64,000 nt of DNA from Chionis minor (GCA_013398295.1 VZSF01001511.1:206577-270576); one strand, 5' to 3'. Positions 38,781-53,360 are shown, counted from the stretch's first letter. Notes: generated by a model from the letters alone, not told the origin. Made by a program: numbers and translations.

Positions 38781-41700
38781 CGCGACTCTTACTGTGGTTT
38801 TAAATAATACTTACAATGCCGGAGAACCGGTAATTAAACCGAGATTAATCAATGGTTGCTCATAACGAGGACGACGATGCCGGCTCCTCGCCCGGGGCAT
38901 GCACCACAGTGCCCCTGAAAACCGGCAGCGACTCAAAAATCACGGTATTTTGCCAGCATAGTCCGAGCCGTCGCCTTTGCTAGCGGCACCCACGTTTTCA
39001 CCGGCACGGCCAGGGCTGTAGCTCAGAGCCCAGAGGACCGATGTGAAGAAGCACTGGCTTCTATGTACGGTGAATCCTGCTGTCAGCCAAGGCAGCTGAA
39101 CTGGTGTGGCGGGGTGCTGCGCAGGTTCTTTAGACCAACGACTGCGAACTGAGGGGTAAAGGTGAATATTAGCTAAAAAAAAGTTTATATGTGTGAAGCA
39201 CAGTAAGCAAAGCACCAAGTCAACCAGGGAAAGGAGCAGAAACCTCTCTCTGCTCAGGTACCGCAGCTGCCAGGTGAGCGACTCTTGTTTTCTGAGGCAC
39301 AAATCGCTGCTTCTCCCCAGCAATTCCGCCAGACACAGACCAGGGCATTTTAAAAGAAATAAATATGTGGAATTCTTCTAGAAATGTTGCGACAGTAGAC
39401 AATTTCAGTCGGAAAAGCATGCGGCTGTGAATGTGATAAGCAGGCAAACAGCACGGCTGAGAGTGCGTGTCAGCAGACCGCAAAGGGTCTTCGCCATATT
39501 GTACCCAGCAAGCCTCAATTAATCAACATGCTCAAAGGCTGCTAGCCCTTATCAAGAACAGCAGACTACAATGAGTTTGGTAATTCTAGGCCAAACATTT
39601 CTCCTGAAGATTTTTTTTCATCTTAAAGCCAAAAAGTATTTGGCACGATCCTCAAAAAATTCTTCTATCCTCTCCCCCCTTTCCTTTTAGCACTCCCATA
39701 AAATCTTTTGCTTCCTTTCTTCATGGTATTTCTGGGAAGCTATTTTGGCATAAACTCACGCATTTTACATTTCAAAGAAACTGGTTAAGCTTTGGCAGCA
39801 ATCATTTTTACATTTAAAATTTTTAAAGGAATTAAAAGCTCAAGCTTTGAGACATTCAAAATATACACATTCTATAATGCAATTTATATTATAATAGTTT
39901 GTCACATGGTAATACAGATCATGATAAGGACAGCAGAGTAAATCTACAAAAGCAAACTACTTTGGCATTACAGAATCATAGAATCACAGAATGTTAGGGG
40001 TTGGAAGTGACCTCTAGAGATCATCTGGTCCAACACCCCTGCCAGAGCAGGCCCACCTACAGCAGGTTGCACAGGATGGCGTCCAGGTGGGTTTGGAATG
40101 TCTCCAGAGTCGGAGACCATCACCTGTCTGGGCAGCCTGTTCCAGTGCTCTGCCGGCCTCAAAGTCAAGAAGTTCCTCTTCATGTTTAGATGGAACTTCC
40201 TATAGTCAAGTTTGTAACTTGAACCCACATCCTTTATATTAACATTAATTTTTACTATAAACATTATTTTTTACTAGATTGACGATTATAGTTTGTAATT
40301 AGCATTTAGTAGAGTCAAAAATCTAAGGAAGCATATTGGACTTAGATATTTTTATTTGAAAGGAGAGAATGGGGGACATGTTTAGCCATCACATTTCAGC
40401 CACCACTTTAGATGAAATTTGTTCTGCATCTCCACCAAGAACTGTCTACTTAATGGAGGATTTGAAGTGATCTTCCCATGCCAATAGAGTGGGAAACATG
40501 AGACCAAAAGACAAAAGAAAGCATCTCAGATATATATTGCAGACAATGAATGTGGCTTTTTACTGTTTTTCAAGTGAAGATGCCCCAGTAAATCATTTTG
40601 CACCCTGCTTGTTCTGACAACACTCCTTTTCTTGGGTGTTATAATTCAAATTCCAAATTTTTATTTTGGATAAAAACCAGAGATCACTACTATTCTCATT
40701 CTTTAAACATCTTTAAATGTCACTTTAACCTTACTTTATTTCCCACCTATTAGGGGAATTTAACCTTTTGAATTTTATTCTGCTATCTGCATACAAACTG
40801 GTATTCTAAGCTCCAACACTGAGCTTTTAAAACATTGAGGCTTTTTCATTAAATAAGCTTAAACCCAAATGAAAACATCTGGATTTCAGTTTCCTGAACT
40901 GTTTTAACTAAAAGAATGGAAATTTCTAAACAATGAACTATCAGACAGTTAGCATTTGGATTTAGTCAATTTCTCCACTTCGCTCAAATACACCATGAAG
41001 CATTTGTTAATTCTGTATTAACACAATTTGTTTACCGATAAGTACTTTTAATACTCCCATGATTCCTAATGTTAGCATTTACTGCAGCTGTTACAACTGA
41101 GCAAGATAACTCTGTCATATACTACAGCCTCTTTTCATATGGTTACTTTTATGCTAAAGCCATACAAGTCTCACTGGGGTAGGGAAGAACTGCTTTCCCC
41201 CCCTTAACAAAGGAAAGAGAAAAGCAACTTAAAATAAGCTTCTTCAAGATTTCAGGGACGCGTATAGTTTTATTTTCTTTCTGTAATTTGCCTAAATTCA
41301 GTTTGCTGATTTTCTTTGGTATTTCAAACCAAGTTTCACTGCACAGCTTTTAGGATATTAACTACAGTAGCCAGCTTCACAAAGAAACACCTTTGTAGCC
41401 TGTTAGAAAATGCCTTTTTGTATGAGGAGCCTCACACATGTAGTAGTGTACTTCTTTCTACCATACAAGGAAAATAGTAACATTATTAGCTCTTAAGATA
41501 AAAGCAGGTAAACATGTTACTTCTTCACTACTGCAGTAGCTTGTTATTCTTACTTTTGGAAGGGAGGGTGAAGGGAAAAGACAGAGGGCGAGACAGGGAA
41601 TAAGTCACTAGCCAGTTTTTCCATCTCCCAAATCTCTGAAAGTATTGAAAGGAAAAAAAAAAAAGAATGATCCACTTCAATTTACTTTCCTGTTAGTGTG

Positions 41701-41920
41701 CTCCATCATTCACTTTGAATTAAGTTAGCAATTAATTACAAGGATTGCATCATTAGCAATCAACATATATTCACTCAATCCTTCTGAAATATATTTTAAA
41801 GTCACCATAAAGAATATTACTATGAGCCTTTAAATCCTACAAATGTTTCTTAAGCAACAACTTCTTAAATCAGTAATTAAGAAGTTTAGAGACCATAAAG
41901 AGGAGCAGTTTTATAAAATA
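38781..41920. other. Intergenic between UQCRB and MTERF3
   Basis: About 3.1 kb between the UQCRB promoter and the MTERF3 polyadenylation site. Apart from the CR1 copy at 39,971-40,230 it is unremarkable AT-rich DNA, and I see no exon. Confidence 0.6.
39971..40230 (-). mobile_element. CR1 LINE 3' fragment
   Basis: A minus-strand CR1. The 3' end (CAGAATCATAGAATCACAGA) is at the left, followed by GGTTGGAAGTGACCTCTAGA and the decayed ORF2 C-terminus (HWNRLPR and YRKFHLNM on the minus strand). It is closely related to the copy at 52.2 kb. Confidence 0.93.
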
Positions 41921-41922
41921 TG

Positions 41923-41941
41923 TTTATTTCATAACTTTATT
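41923..41941 (-). terminator. MTERF3: MTERF3 polyadenylation signals
   Basis: Two AATAAA hexamers on the minus strand (41,936-41,941 and 41,923-41,928) lie 27-45 bases after the MTERF3 stop codon, which predicts a very short 3' UTR. Confidence 0.65.
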
Positions 41942-41967
41942 CTATTCCTTTTTACATGTGCTACTAA

Positions 41968-42162
41968 TTAAAGTGTTTTTAAGAATTTTTCAAAGTCCTG
42001 TATAGAAGCTTTGGCAATCTCTGTACAAAACACCTCATCGGGCAAGGAAACTAGCTGGTCCAGAGAGATGTAGCTGGGTTGTGCTGGGTCATACTGGGCT
42101 CTTCCCAAGAATGTGAGAAACATGTGTCTCTCTCTGATTCGTAATAGCTTTGAGTTGAAAAC
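41968..42162 (-). CDS. MTERF3: MTERF3 exon 7 (C-terminus, stop)
   Basis: This exon begins [20 protein letters not shown] after a TTTTTAG acceptor and ends [14 protein letters not shown] with TAA at 41,970-41,968. It covers residues 353-416 and closely matches the human C-terminus. Confidence 0.96.
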   Translation of the reverse strand, partial: VFNSKLLRIRERHMFLTFLGRAQYDPAQPSYISLDQLVSLPDEVFCTEIAKASIQDFEKFLKTL

Positions 42163-44452
42163 CTAAAAAGAAAGGGAAGAATCTTTAGGCTGTCTAAATG
42201 TCAGACTCTGATGATTCTAGAATAAAACTTTTTTTTTTTTTTAGACAAACTGAAGATCTAGGAAGAAAACAAATAATTTGCATCTTCTTATGTCACCAGG
42301 TACGTTACGTTTATATATTAATTATCTAAATTCTAAATAAATGCTTCAGTACAATATGCTGAGGTACACACACAAGGGAAATCAGCAAGTGATAGAAGTC
42401 TCAAGTGTGTTAGGTTTTTTGTTTATATATAGTAACTGTATTACTTTTGTGTAATCACAGCCAAGAAAAGTGGAGAGGAGCCGTTCGGAAACAAGAGACC
42501 AAGAATACCTAAATCATCCTCCCTATCCTATCAGAAGCATTTTATACAGCCAGATTCAAACGAGCATTGTTCTAAGGAAGAAATGAACAGGTGACCACAT
42601 GACCTAATACGAACGAGCGAATTGCACGGTGGCAACGGAAAAGGTGAGTGGCTGCACCTCTTGTCGTAACAGAGCCAAAAGGCACAGCGCAATGGTTCAA
42701 AACCACCACTTGTCTTCTGCTGCACAGCAACACCTACCTTTGAAGGTATCTGTCACAAAAGGAATTCCAGACAGTCCAAGGCGAGAACAACGGTTAAGGG
42801 AAACATGAAAGAATCAGTGAAACATCCAAAAAGAGAGAGAAGTGGGTAAGACAAGAGATGGACAGTTAAGAATTCTTAAAAGCAGAGACCTAAGTGTGCA
42901 TTTCTGAGTAGTACACCTGAAAAGAGAGATGCTGCTTTAGAGAAGGCAACAGCGAAAACATGAACGCTACAGCAATGAACGTGAGCAGAGTTTTTACTAA
43001 AAAGGGGAGACTACACCACTGAAGAAAGGATTTCACGAGGATGCAAACTATTTTGATCTAGGACAGAAAGCAAAACTACTACTCCTCTTCCGCCTTCCTT
43101 GAATTTTAAGAGGGACTCAGAAGACAGGGGGAAAAACCTTAACCACTGTTTATGGGGCTAGCTGACAGGAAGGATAGTTAAAACCACAGCTGTAACATCA
43201 GAGAGGATTTGACCAAAAAAATTCCCGTATGCCTCTTATTTTCAGCATTACTGTCATTCAGGATAGAAGCAAGAACAAATGGAGACAAGTACGCATTTGG
43301 GAATGCACAAGTTAATGGCCAGGCTATATACAGACTGAGTTGCACTAGCCATATCCTGGGAACTCAGTTTTTGAGAAGGGAATAACAGGGAATAGAGAGG
43401 GTGACTGCACCAGGAACAAGGAATAGAGGAAACTTTCCACTTATCCTTCCAAACAAAGGGAAGGGAAATAATGAGGTGAGCCACCACAAAGCCAACAATA
43501 ATACAACTGAGAACAAACTGAGCAAGAAAGACTTGTGATCAAGGAGGGCAAAAGTGACACACAGATTGAAGTTATAGCAAGCCTCCTTGTTAAGGAAAGA
43601 TATATTAAATAAGTTAAGTAATCAAAATCCTGGGGAATAGTTTTATTTCCCCATATAATCTGGGCTTTTTAGGCAGTCAGATTAGACAGTTGGATTCCCT
43701 TCTAGACTTGCTTTAGGAAGAAAATTATTGCAGTTCAGAAGTTGTTATTTGTGCTTTCTTTTTTCTCCTTTGTAAGAAGCTAGTTTGACTGCATGTCAGC
43801 ATTGAAGTGACTAATGCTTTCAAATTTTAATTTATGAGGAAATAACAGTAATGAGGAGAGAGAAAAAAACCAAGACAGTCATCAAGAAACTAATCTTTTT
43901 TCACTCCTGTCATTTTTTTTCTATTGCCGCAGCAATAGGAAGATTAATGAGAATCTCATTGCCTAATGGACAGAACTTCTCTTACCTTTAAACTATATTT
44001 TCGTATCTTAGAATCTATAAAATTTACTTTTTAACTTCTTAACAAAAGAAATGCTTTTATAGATATGTTATCTAATGAACAGATCTTCTGTCTTCCCTTG
44101 TGTTTCTCAGCTAGATAAAATTTCAGGACAAGGAATCCATGAGCAGGCGGTAATCTCTCTTGCGTGAATCCAGAAGAGATGAGCACGACTACTTCTGTTG
44201 AAAACTAAAAAATTCACGAGACTGGGGGTGGTGGTGGTGTCACATGTGCCAGGGGAGAAGGGCACTTCCACACTGAAATCCTCAATGGTTGCTGAATTGA
44301 TAATAGAACTTTTTCCAATTAGAGTAAAAGCCACAGACAAGTTAAAGAATTCACATGTGTCCTGCATACAGCAAGGCTCCACCTTCAGCACCAAACTACT
44401 GAAACTGCCGTGCAAAGAAAACCTACGATTTACTCCCAGATTAACAACTCAC

Positions 44453-44614
44453 CTGAGGAAAGCGAGTAAGCATGTGGTGGGGAATACCCATTATGTTGTG
44501 TAAGTAGTCAAATGTCTGTTTGAGTCTCTTTTTACTTGCAGTTAAAATCTTGGGGGTTTTAAACACAATCTGTTGAATTTCATTACGTTGAAAACCAAGT
44601 TCAAGCTGACAAAC
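44453..44614 (-). CDS. MTERF3: MTERF3 exon 6
   Basis: This exon encodes residues 299-352, from [16 protein letters not shown] through [13 protein letters not shown] to [10 protein letters not shown]. It has two mTERF-type helices with the conserved prolines at 319 and 351. It is 162 bases, phase 0 on both sides, with acceptor TTTTTCAG and donor GTGAGT. Confidence 0.95.
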
Positions 44615-47271
44615 CTGAAAAAGAGCACCACAATTTTATCTTTAAAAGTCAACTACAGCAAACTTAGCTTATTTTAACATGCCAGTGAAATAAACTAATG
44701 CAAAATTCTTCTACCCTTTGTCACACAACAAGAATGCAACCCACAATAATATCTGCCACTCCAGTTCTTCTCAAACCAGACAGTGCAAGTTATTTATCAT
44801 TCTGGATTAAAGTGTAATTTGATTATAGAGTATCCCTGAAGTAAAGATGACTTCTGCAAATGCTACGTATTTTCCAGCTGTCTGAGATATGAACAAAAAA
44901 GCTGTGTCTCTGTACGCATGGCAGTTACAAGCATAAAAATTCTCCCCTAAGAATCTTTTATCAGTTTCAATAACAAGCTGTCAAAAGACACTGACTTTTA
45001 GTTGTGGAGCTGTCGAGCTCTGTAGAACACAGCAGTCAAATAGCTAGTGACTACTTTTGTTAATGCAGTATTTCTTTTGCTAATGTATCCAAGTTATATT
45101 TCTATATTGGGAGTAAAGGAAAACAAAACACATTTTTTCAATAAAATCATGAGCACTCCTCCCAAAGCGCAGAATAGCAAGCAGTTCATTGAGTTGTTGA
45201 GAAAGGAATTCAGCATACAAGAGTGTGTCTGGTAACTCAGCCATTTCTCCTATCCTCCAGTGACATTTACAAGCAGCTTGTCTTCAGTCATGAAGTGGGT
45301 ATGCTTGCCAGTCAGCATAAGCAGACTTTCAAATCCAACTTAGGTACTTCTTCAGTTGGCAAAAAGGTGGTGCTTTTTGTTTTTCCAGTTTGATGTGCCA
45401 AGACTGCAGGTCTTTTCCAAAAATGCCTGGCAAATACAAAGGGAAGGGCTTAGAATCTGGGTTTTGAAGCTACCTTAGAACTTCCAGATTCTTAGAGGGA
45501 TTTGTTTCTAGAGGTGACTATCATCAGGTCTCTCAACTCCTGGTTCTTTCTTATCTGCTTTATAAATATTTGCATATCACAAGGAATACTAATCAACTAA
45601 GACAGCATTCACGTATGAAGAGATGTGTTTGCACTTTAGTGGTATCTTCCATGGATCTGAGCTGGCAGGAGTAACTTACTGCATTAAGGTACACAGCAGA
45701 GAGTAAGACCTGATGTTAAATTAGTGGAGATGCAAAACTGGCCCCAATGTAGAGGTGATTGTGGCAAGAATCCTGAGCTTTTCTTTTCTACTCTGTGAAA
45801 TGGAACAGCTCTCTCTTGATGTGAACAGTAAGCTCAAGTTTAAGTTGCTTTGACTGTACTCAGTTTTGCAGCACACATACTTAATATTCAGTAAATCTGT
45901 AGACTACGTATGCTAATACCCTTAATGTGTAAGCCCCAGCAATATTCAACACACTCTGTACGATTCCCACAACAAGCAGCAGTAATGCAAGCTTTCCAGT
46001 TTTACCCTATCAGTGAATTTCTAATTGTGCTTGATGAAACCGTCAGCGGATGGAATGCGCCATCCTTCAACTCATTTAGTCCACGACTGGTATCTTTTTG
46101 CACACTTTTGACAATCAGTATCAGCTGCAGCAGTTGTTTCTAAATAGCAGCCCACTCAGCATGAGAGAGACCATCAGATCACTTCTGAGTGGCTGGTATA
46201 TGGTTTCACTTTCTGAGTGCTGCCTGCCCGCCACCAGCGTAGGACATACAGGTCTGAACACAGATTCCGAATCCGAGAACCGCCTGAAAGGCGCCAGCAT
46301 CTAAGCATCACAAAATTCTAATAGTTAGGACTTAAAAATCCTCTCTCTAGCATATGTTAAAAATCAGAATGCTACACTATACACTTTTTGGTAGATAGAC
46401 AAGATAATCGCATAGAACTGAGGATCTTAAAAACACATTCATTATAATATACTGAATCCCTAGCCTGTGGAAACAATGTTCATTAAAAAGAAAGCACTAT
46501 TAATTGGAACAGTCTGCTACTTTCCAGTCTCCTCCCTTACCCCACACACATTTCAGATTGCAAGATTCCCAGTGTTTAATAGTTTCAGAGCAGTGATTCT
46601 GTCTGAAAATTATATTTTTTAATTCATAGTTATGCATTATAGGATAATGGGTTTTCTCAAATTGTTACACTACATCATGCTGTTTGGCCTAGATGGCTTT
46701 ACAGCACAATAATTAAACCAATCCATAGTTACATTTTCAAAAGGGAAAGGATTCCCTGTGGGTTTGAAGTTATTTACCCAACAGTTCTTAATAACGACCA
46801 TCTGCTATCAGACAATAGGTGTCAAATGCACATTTTGGCAGACTAGCTACCTGCCAAGAGGAAAATAATCAACTGCACATTTCTTGCTCCTAAATCCTCG
46901 TGGACAATCCAAGTTAGCAAAAAAACATAGTAATTAAGGGGGAAAAAAAAAAAAGGGAACAGGCCCTATTTTTCACTCCTTGTAAAGAAATGGGTAACAA
47001 TTTGTGTCACCAGATAGCAACTTTTGGCAGGAAGGGACACAGATGAAGTTTCTAACCTACATCAGGGTAGAAGACAGAATAAGATGCTGCTCCACACATG
47101 CTGTAAGCTTGCAAGCTATAGAGGAAAATAAATGGTTTAACGAAGTCCTCAGTTATTTTATATCTCCACTAAAATTATTTCTTTAAATTCTTTCTGCGCA
47201 GGATTCTCCTCCAAGAATTTTATCTTCTGACAACTCTTAAACAATACACTTTGAACATCTAATGAGCTCAC

Positions 47272-47343
47272 CTGAAGATTTTCTTTTACAGGCTCTAATT
47301 TGCCAGTCAATAGCCTTGGAAGACGAATTACCAGATCCTTTGT
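47272..47343 (-). CDS. MTERF3: MTERF3 exon 5
   Basis: A short exon of 72 bases encoding [18 protein letters not shown] to ENLQ (residues 275-298), including the mTERF proline at 283. It is phase 0 on both sides, so skipping it would stay in frame. Confidence 0.94.
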
Positions 47344-48604
47344 CTACAATTAGGGAAAACACAGAAGGGAAAGATTGTTACTGAAAGCTTGTTTGTGAAT
47401 TCATCTGTGGAAGAAAGGTAGAGATCTCATATAAACTTCCTCCCCCCCCACCTCCAGTTGGAAGAGGGATGAGCTTTCACTTATATTTCAAATTTATCTC
47501 TACTCCAAAGATGAGTTTGCATGGAACACCATATATTAAGATGCAAAAAGTTACTCAAATATGTTTGTTTGGAAAGTAAAAAACAACATCGCTGTGGAAA
47601 ATCAGATGGGAAGAGGGAGTAAAAACATACCCCAAAAGCAGAAAACATGCTTAAGTGCCCAGTGTCTCTCAGTTCTCAAGTTGTTTACTTTTTTCAAAAA
47701 GGTGGGAAGAAACAAAACACTACCTGATAGAAGCTATAAAAGGATTTTTCAGCTGCAGTGGAATTTTTGTACCTCAGGATCTGGTTAAACCATAGTATTA
47801 TGTCGATACAAGAAATTACTCCCCACGTGATTACTTGTAATCCATCCTGAGTACAAGGCAGCCACTAAACCCTTTTCCAGGGAGATCTTACCTCAAGCAT
47901 GGAAAGGCCAGGAACAGGCACTGTGACAGCTCTGACTGTTCAGCAAATAGAAGCCAACAGAAGAATACCAGATTCCACTTGGAGATTGACATTTATTGCA
48001 ATCCCCAGCTACTGCAGGAAGCAACTAACACTGCCCGCTTATTCCAGGGGAAGTCCAGCTACTGCCTCCTCTGAAGATCCCAAAGCATGGTGCTAAATAC
48101 CTGCTAAGCACGTAATATGGTAAGCGCTCCTGGGTGAACCCAGGGGTTACTCTTATTGAGGTGAGCGCATGATTTGTCATTTAGTTTGGTATCATATTTG
48201 CAGATTAACTCATCGGTGAAAAATAGTGTAAGTATGTTACAGCATCTTGAAGGGATGAAGAGAGCAAATTAATTTTCTAGAAGTTAAAAAAGCTGCTTGC
48301 TGTTTCAGCAATGGATTCAGTTCTCTGGCTCACCTCACATAATAAAAGTGGACACAGACACACTGGTTTGACAATAGCCTGCAGCAGATCATCTTCAGGA
48401 ACTGTACTTCAGGACCTTTGAATGTTAGATGGCCGTATTACTTCTATAGACAGTTAAAATCACGTCATTCTCCTGTAACCCTGTTACCATTGGTAATGAC
48501 ACTAATGTTTGTGGAAAACCTCTAAACACTTGAAGTATTCATGTTCCAAGGCCTTACAGTTGTCACTAACGAAGTGCCTAAAGACTTCAGTGTATAGTCT
48601 TTAC

Positions 48605-48752
48605 CTTTTTCACACTGAGCCCAAGTTCATTTTTGAAGAAACCCAGTCTGTTATCCAGTCTTTCCACTGAAAACAACAGCAAATATGGAGCTCTTGAGAC
48701 CATCTGAGCAATTTCTGCCTTACCAAATTTTTTTGATTTTAGGTAAGCCACT
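48605..48752 (-). CDS. MTERF3: MTERF3 exon 4
   Basis: This exon encodes residues 225-274: [17 protein letters not shown], then [20 protein letters not shown], to LSVKK. It is the most conserved mTERF repeat here. The acceptor is TTTCTAG and the donor GTAAAG. Confidence 0.95.
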
Positions 48753-51509
48753 CTAGAAAGAGAACAAAAACAAAATAAAATCCAGTGATGAAAATTTTAT
48801 TGCCTCCATTTATTCAGTACTTGCTTAAATTCCTCAGTGATATCTTATAAACGGACAGATGTTCTAGCATTAACATGCAACCCTGCCAAAAATAATTAGG
48901 GGGAAATCTGCAGTTATCATAAAAGCAAAATACCATCCCTTCCAATTAATTAGAAGTAAAATAAACCTTAGAACAGAATGTCAATACTGAAGACAGATTT
49001 TAATTCCTTCCAGCTGTACTCAAGCAGATAACTATGTTAACCTACATTTAACTACCAGCCTGTCTCCTAGATTGCAAACACATTAATAGATCATCATAGG
49101 GTATGGACAAGAAGATATATATACAGCCTTCTGCTATTTTAATGAATTCCATTTCTACTGCTGAAAGAACAGAGTACTATACCTCATACATCCCTGTTTT
49201 GCCAATAGCACTGGAGTAGAAATATCACAGAACAATACTATCTGTAAAGACACTGTCCAAAAAGACATTTCTAAATCAGCTGAAGTTACTTTTGTTACAA
49301 TAGGTCCCTACTTTCAGTCACTGGTCCAAGGATTTAGTTACAAAACATCTGGTTGACAAAAAAGAGAAGGAGCTGACTAAAGTTTTTATGTTAACAGAAC
49401 TTTCTTTCGTCCTTTCCAACTCAAAACTTTTTCCAAACTTTGTTGAATTCAGTGAAAGTGAAATCCTAGTTCAAGTACTACTTGCTCCCAGAAAAGAGAA
49501 TGGTAGGGAAATACAGCACACAAAATAAAAAAAGACACAATTAACCCATGTGCCACAATTTACAAAAAAACTAAGCTACAATTTGAAGAGGTTTCCTTTG
49601 GTTATAGACGAGCATATACAGAAGGATTTGCTGTCAGATGAACTTCGAGCATACAAGAACTGATTTTACCTGGCAGTAATTAAAATACTAAATAGACTGC
49701 AGAATATTCTGCAGAAGCAGATATTCCGCAAAAGACAGGCAGTGTGTTAAATCATGTCTCGTGGAAAGAAAAAAGTAAAAATAGCTTCCAGTCACTACAA
49801 CCTTCCTCTCTATCCTCCACAAACCCTCAAAAATGAAGTCACCACAAGTCAAAAACCTCTAGATAGAAGATCTAAGAACAAGCTCTAGAGGACCAATTCC
49901 CAGGCACCCCACCACAGAAGGCAGCAGGCTAGGCTCCAGGTAGCGCTGACGGAACTGGCGACAGGAGCCTCAGAGACAAGGAGAGGTTAGGAGGGGGAAA
50001 AATACAGAGCACAACAAAAAACAATTGGCCCTTCAAAAATCATCCCATTGTGTTTTGAATGCTGCAGCTTGGCTACGCTATAGTTCTTCCATTCATTTTT
50101 TCAAGGCCACAACTGCCAAGCATCCTAGAAACATAGATAAATGAGCTGATTAAGAAAATAAAACTTCTCAGTTGTCCTGACACCTCTCCACTTGTTTTCT
50201 GTTAAGGAGTCATAAAGATTCACACCTGAAGCATTTCTTCACATCCTGGAAGGACAAGAAGCTTAAAAGAGGGATGGCAAGATTGTAATAACCTGACTCT
50301 GGAACTCATATATTAAAGAAGCCCGATCTTCCAACCTCAGCGAGGTCTGAGATAACTTTGTGAGTGCTGGCACCAAGGTTAGCCCTCCTTCTACTACAGG
50401 GGTCAGCAGTTCTATGTAGCATGTTAACAGTTTTAAGTCATCATTGACAATACCATAAAACAAAGCATCTGGTGCAGCTGCAGTACAGACACTGATGTGC
50501 AACTGTCAGAATTGTTATGAATTATGGAATGTTTTGACTTTTACAGTGTTTATCTGAAGTCAAATGCCAAATCTATTGAAATTTGTGTTTTGTTTCCTGG
50601 CAACGTGGAATCTGTAGCAATAAAACATTCCAGAGTGATGTAACCAATACCGTGTCCATCTGCACCAAAGTGTTTATGCAAAGGTGATACTCAGCTTTCA
50701 AAAGACAGCTATCTGAGACACACTCACTTTACAGCCTGCCGTACACCGTCCACAGCACGCTTACTTCAAAGCTTGAAGGAAAGCATTCACCAACGCCAAA
50801 CAGAGACAAACTCACTGAGAAATCAAGATGCAGAAAATGAAGAAGAAATTGGATTGCCTTGTTCGGCCCCTACTTCAGTAAGAAGGCAGTGTCACAGGAC
50901 ACTCGCTGAAAAACAAATCTGACTTCAGAGGAAAGTTAGAATGCTTATCATAGCAAAAAATACTCTCTTCAGAACAGTATGAGCAGTTCTGACATCTAGA
51001 CTCCAAACTATTGATGAAAAATGACACAGGTTCTTTTTGGATATTGTTTCTGAAAGGCCACTTAGGGAACAGGAGGATGAAAGAACAGAGTAGAAAGAAG
51101 AAAAGTCAGGTCTATATTAGACCTGTGTCTACTAACGTGCCTGTTCACAAAAACCCGTGTTTTCAGATTTCTGTCTTGGACAGCTACTACGCGCAAGAGC
51201 CAAGCAAAAAGACTTTCTTTTCTGGAATTTTTAAAGACCAAGATGTTTTGAGTTCATTACAAAGCACATGCACACACACAAAAGTTCTTTTGTAAAAGAA
51301 ATACTGAATTAATGCAAGCCTGTCTGGAGTAATTTTAAGAAGTCCATTTTCCTGGATTTTTTTCTACAATCAACATGTTTAATGTAAGTATGCATCAGAA
51401 GAAAAAAGGAATTCCATTTCAGAATCAAACTTCTTACAGGTACACACCAAACAAATACAGCTAAGTAAAGAAAGCTAGGATCTCTGACTGCAAGGCACAG
51501 GTAAGTTAA

Positions 51510-51531
51510 GGGGGCTGAGGGCGGGGGGGGG
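51510..51531 (+). other. G-rich run in MTERF3 intron 3
   Basis: Runs of 5, 3 and 9 guanines within 22 bases on the plus strand. If the long run is split, this fits a four-tract G-quadruplex pattern. On the gene's own strand it is a C-rich run. Confidence 0.4.
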
Positions 51532-52205
51532 AGATAAAGAAAAAAGTATAACCCCATAGTCTGGTGCCGGTACCTTAAGTCTCTCATGTCTCAATGGGAT
51601 CCCACCTGCAAAAATCTGGAAGGAAGTACTAAGGCAAAGGAATACAGAGAAGCTATTTGTAAACCAGAAAGGAAGAAGAGTGGAACGCAGTTACAAGCCA
51701 CCACACCATCCCTAGGGCAAAGCACTTTTGCAAAAAGTGGCCATGGATTCATGAAAGTACGGTCCCAAAACCAATATTCAGTTATAATATTCAATAATAT
51801 TCAGTTATTTCAGATAAATGATGAATTAAGAATAACTTTTTAAAAAATATATAGATTATTTATATTATTACAATACATTATTTCAGAGATCTTGAATGTT
51901 TTAATTCCAGTTATTTAACTTTAGGAAGATTTGTCTTTAGACGTGAAAGGCTTTCTGCCACAAATACAAACTTCATGTTTAAAGCTCTAGAACTCGTCCT
52001 CCAAAGTTAAAAATGCAAAAACACTTAGGACAGGCTTCTCTGAATAGATATTAACAGTTACAGCCATAAGGCGTCAGTTTCACCAGCATCAGTGCAAGTA
52101 CCTCAGCAGGATGAAGTCCGGCACCCTAGCTTAGGCCCACTGAAAGAACAGTTGAAATCTCCACTCATGCAGCCAAGATGCAAACACACATAACAAAACA
52201 GTACA

Positions 52206-52645
52206 ATCACAGAATGAGTCATAGAGTGTTCGGGGTTAGAAGGCGCCTCTGGAGATCATCTGCTCCAACCCCCCTGCCGGAGCAGGTCCACCTACAGCAG
52301 GTTGCACCCGGTGGCGTCCAGGCGGGTTTTGAATGTCTCCAGAGTCAGAGACTCCACCACCTCTCTGGGCAGCCTGTTCCAGTGCTCTGCCGCCCTCAAG
52401 GGAAAGATGTTCCTCCTCATGTTCAGATGGAACTTCCTATATTCAAGTTTTTGCCTGTTACCTCCTGTGCCATCACTGGGCACCACTGAAAAAAGACTGG
52501 CCCGCTCCTCCTGGCCCCCTCCCTTTAAGTATTTACAAGCATTGATGAGATCCCCCCTCAGTCTTCTCTAGACTAAAGAGACCCAACTCCCTCAGCCTTT
52601 CCTCATAAGAAAGATGCTCCAGCCCCCTAATCATCTTTTCAGCCT
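52206..52645 (-). mobile_element. CR1 LINE 3' fragment in MTERF3 intron 3
   Basis: A minus-strand CR1 of about 440 bases, in the same sense as MTERF3. Its 3' end is at the left (CACAGAATGAGTCATAGAGT). The ORF2 C-terminus is readable on the minus strand ([34 protein letters not shown]) with breaks further upstream. It shares its subfamily-specific 3' text with the copy at 39,971-40,230. Confidence 0.94.
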
Positions 52646-53239
52646 CATGATGGTCGATTTCCAGCTCAGGGAGGATGGACAGCTGCTATCAGTAACATCT
52701 TAGATCATGCCAGGTAGATCTCCTCAATATTCTTGACTACCTTATCCCTTTAACTCAGCTACAGGTTTTTAAAGCTACTTTAAATATCAGTGTTATCCCA
52801 TTCTATCTTTAAAGCTGACCAAAGATTTGTTAATGAAATAAAAACTGCCATTACAGAGGAAGTCCCACTGTTGGCAGAGAACAAGAGACACAATCACACT
52901 GTTTTGAGTCAGACAACACTGGAATTACTGAAGTCGGCAGATTTCTGTCAACTTCCGACACAAATTCCACCACTTTCCAAGTCATGCTGCTGGAGAAAGA
53001 AGAGTATGTGTCTCTAGCTACCTTATTTGTTCAGTGCTTATTCAAGTAGTCCTTATATTAAGAATGCAGCATTTTCTGAAGTTAATGTTCTCTAATAAGC
53101 TAGTACAGTCTGCAGTACACAGCATCTAGATTTAAGACATTAAAAAGAGCAGAAATGAGTAGGAGAGGGTGATGCAAAAAACAAAAGTTTGACAGAAAGT
53201 GGAGAAAACAGCTTGTTCCCCCTACAGTCTCAGAAGGCA

Positions 53240-53360
53240 GACCCATAAACACAATGAGTGGTTTTTTTTTTCAAAAAAAAAAAAAAAAAAAAAAATTTCC
53301 CTTTGGGGGTTTTGGCCCCACACAANNNNNNNNNNNNNNGACCCAAAAAACAAATGAGGG

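Noticed and set aside
50263..50502. Possible LINE C-terminal text (LWNSYIKEA, NSFKSSL) on the plus strand
   Set aside because: Stops interrupt it and the spacing between the two motifs does not fit a LINE ORF2 end. Likely chance.
51498..51507. Perfect 5' splice-site consensus CAG/GTAAGT on the plus strand inside MTERF3 intron 3
   Set aside because: It is antisense to the gene and no exon or acceptor partner is evident. Such matches are expected by chance in 64 kb.
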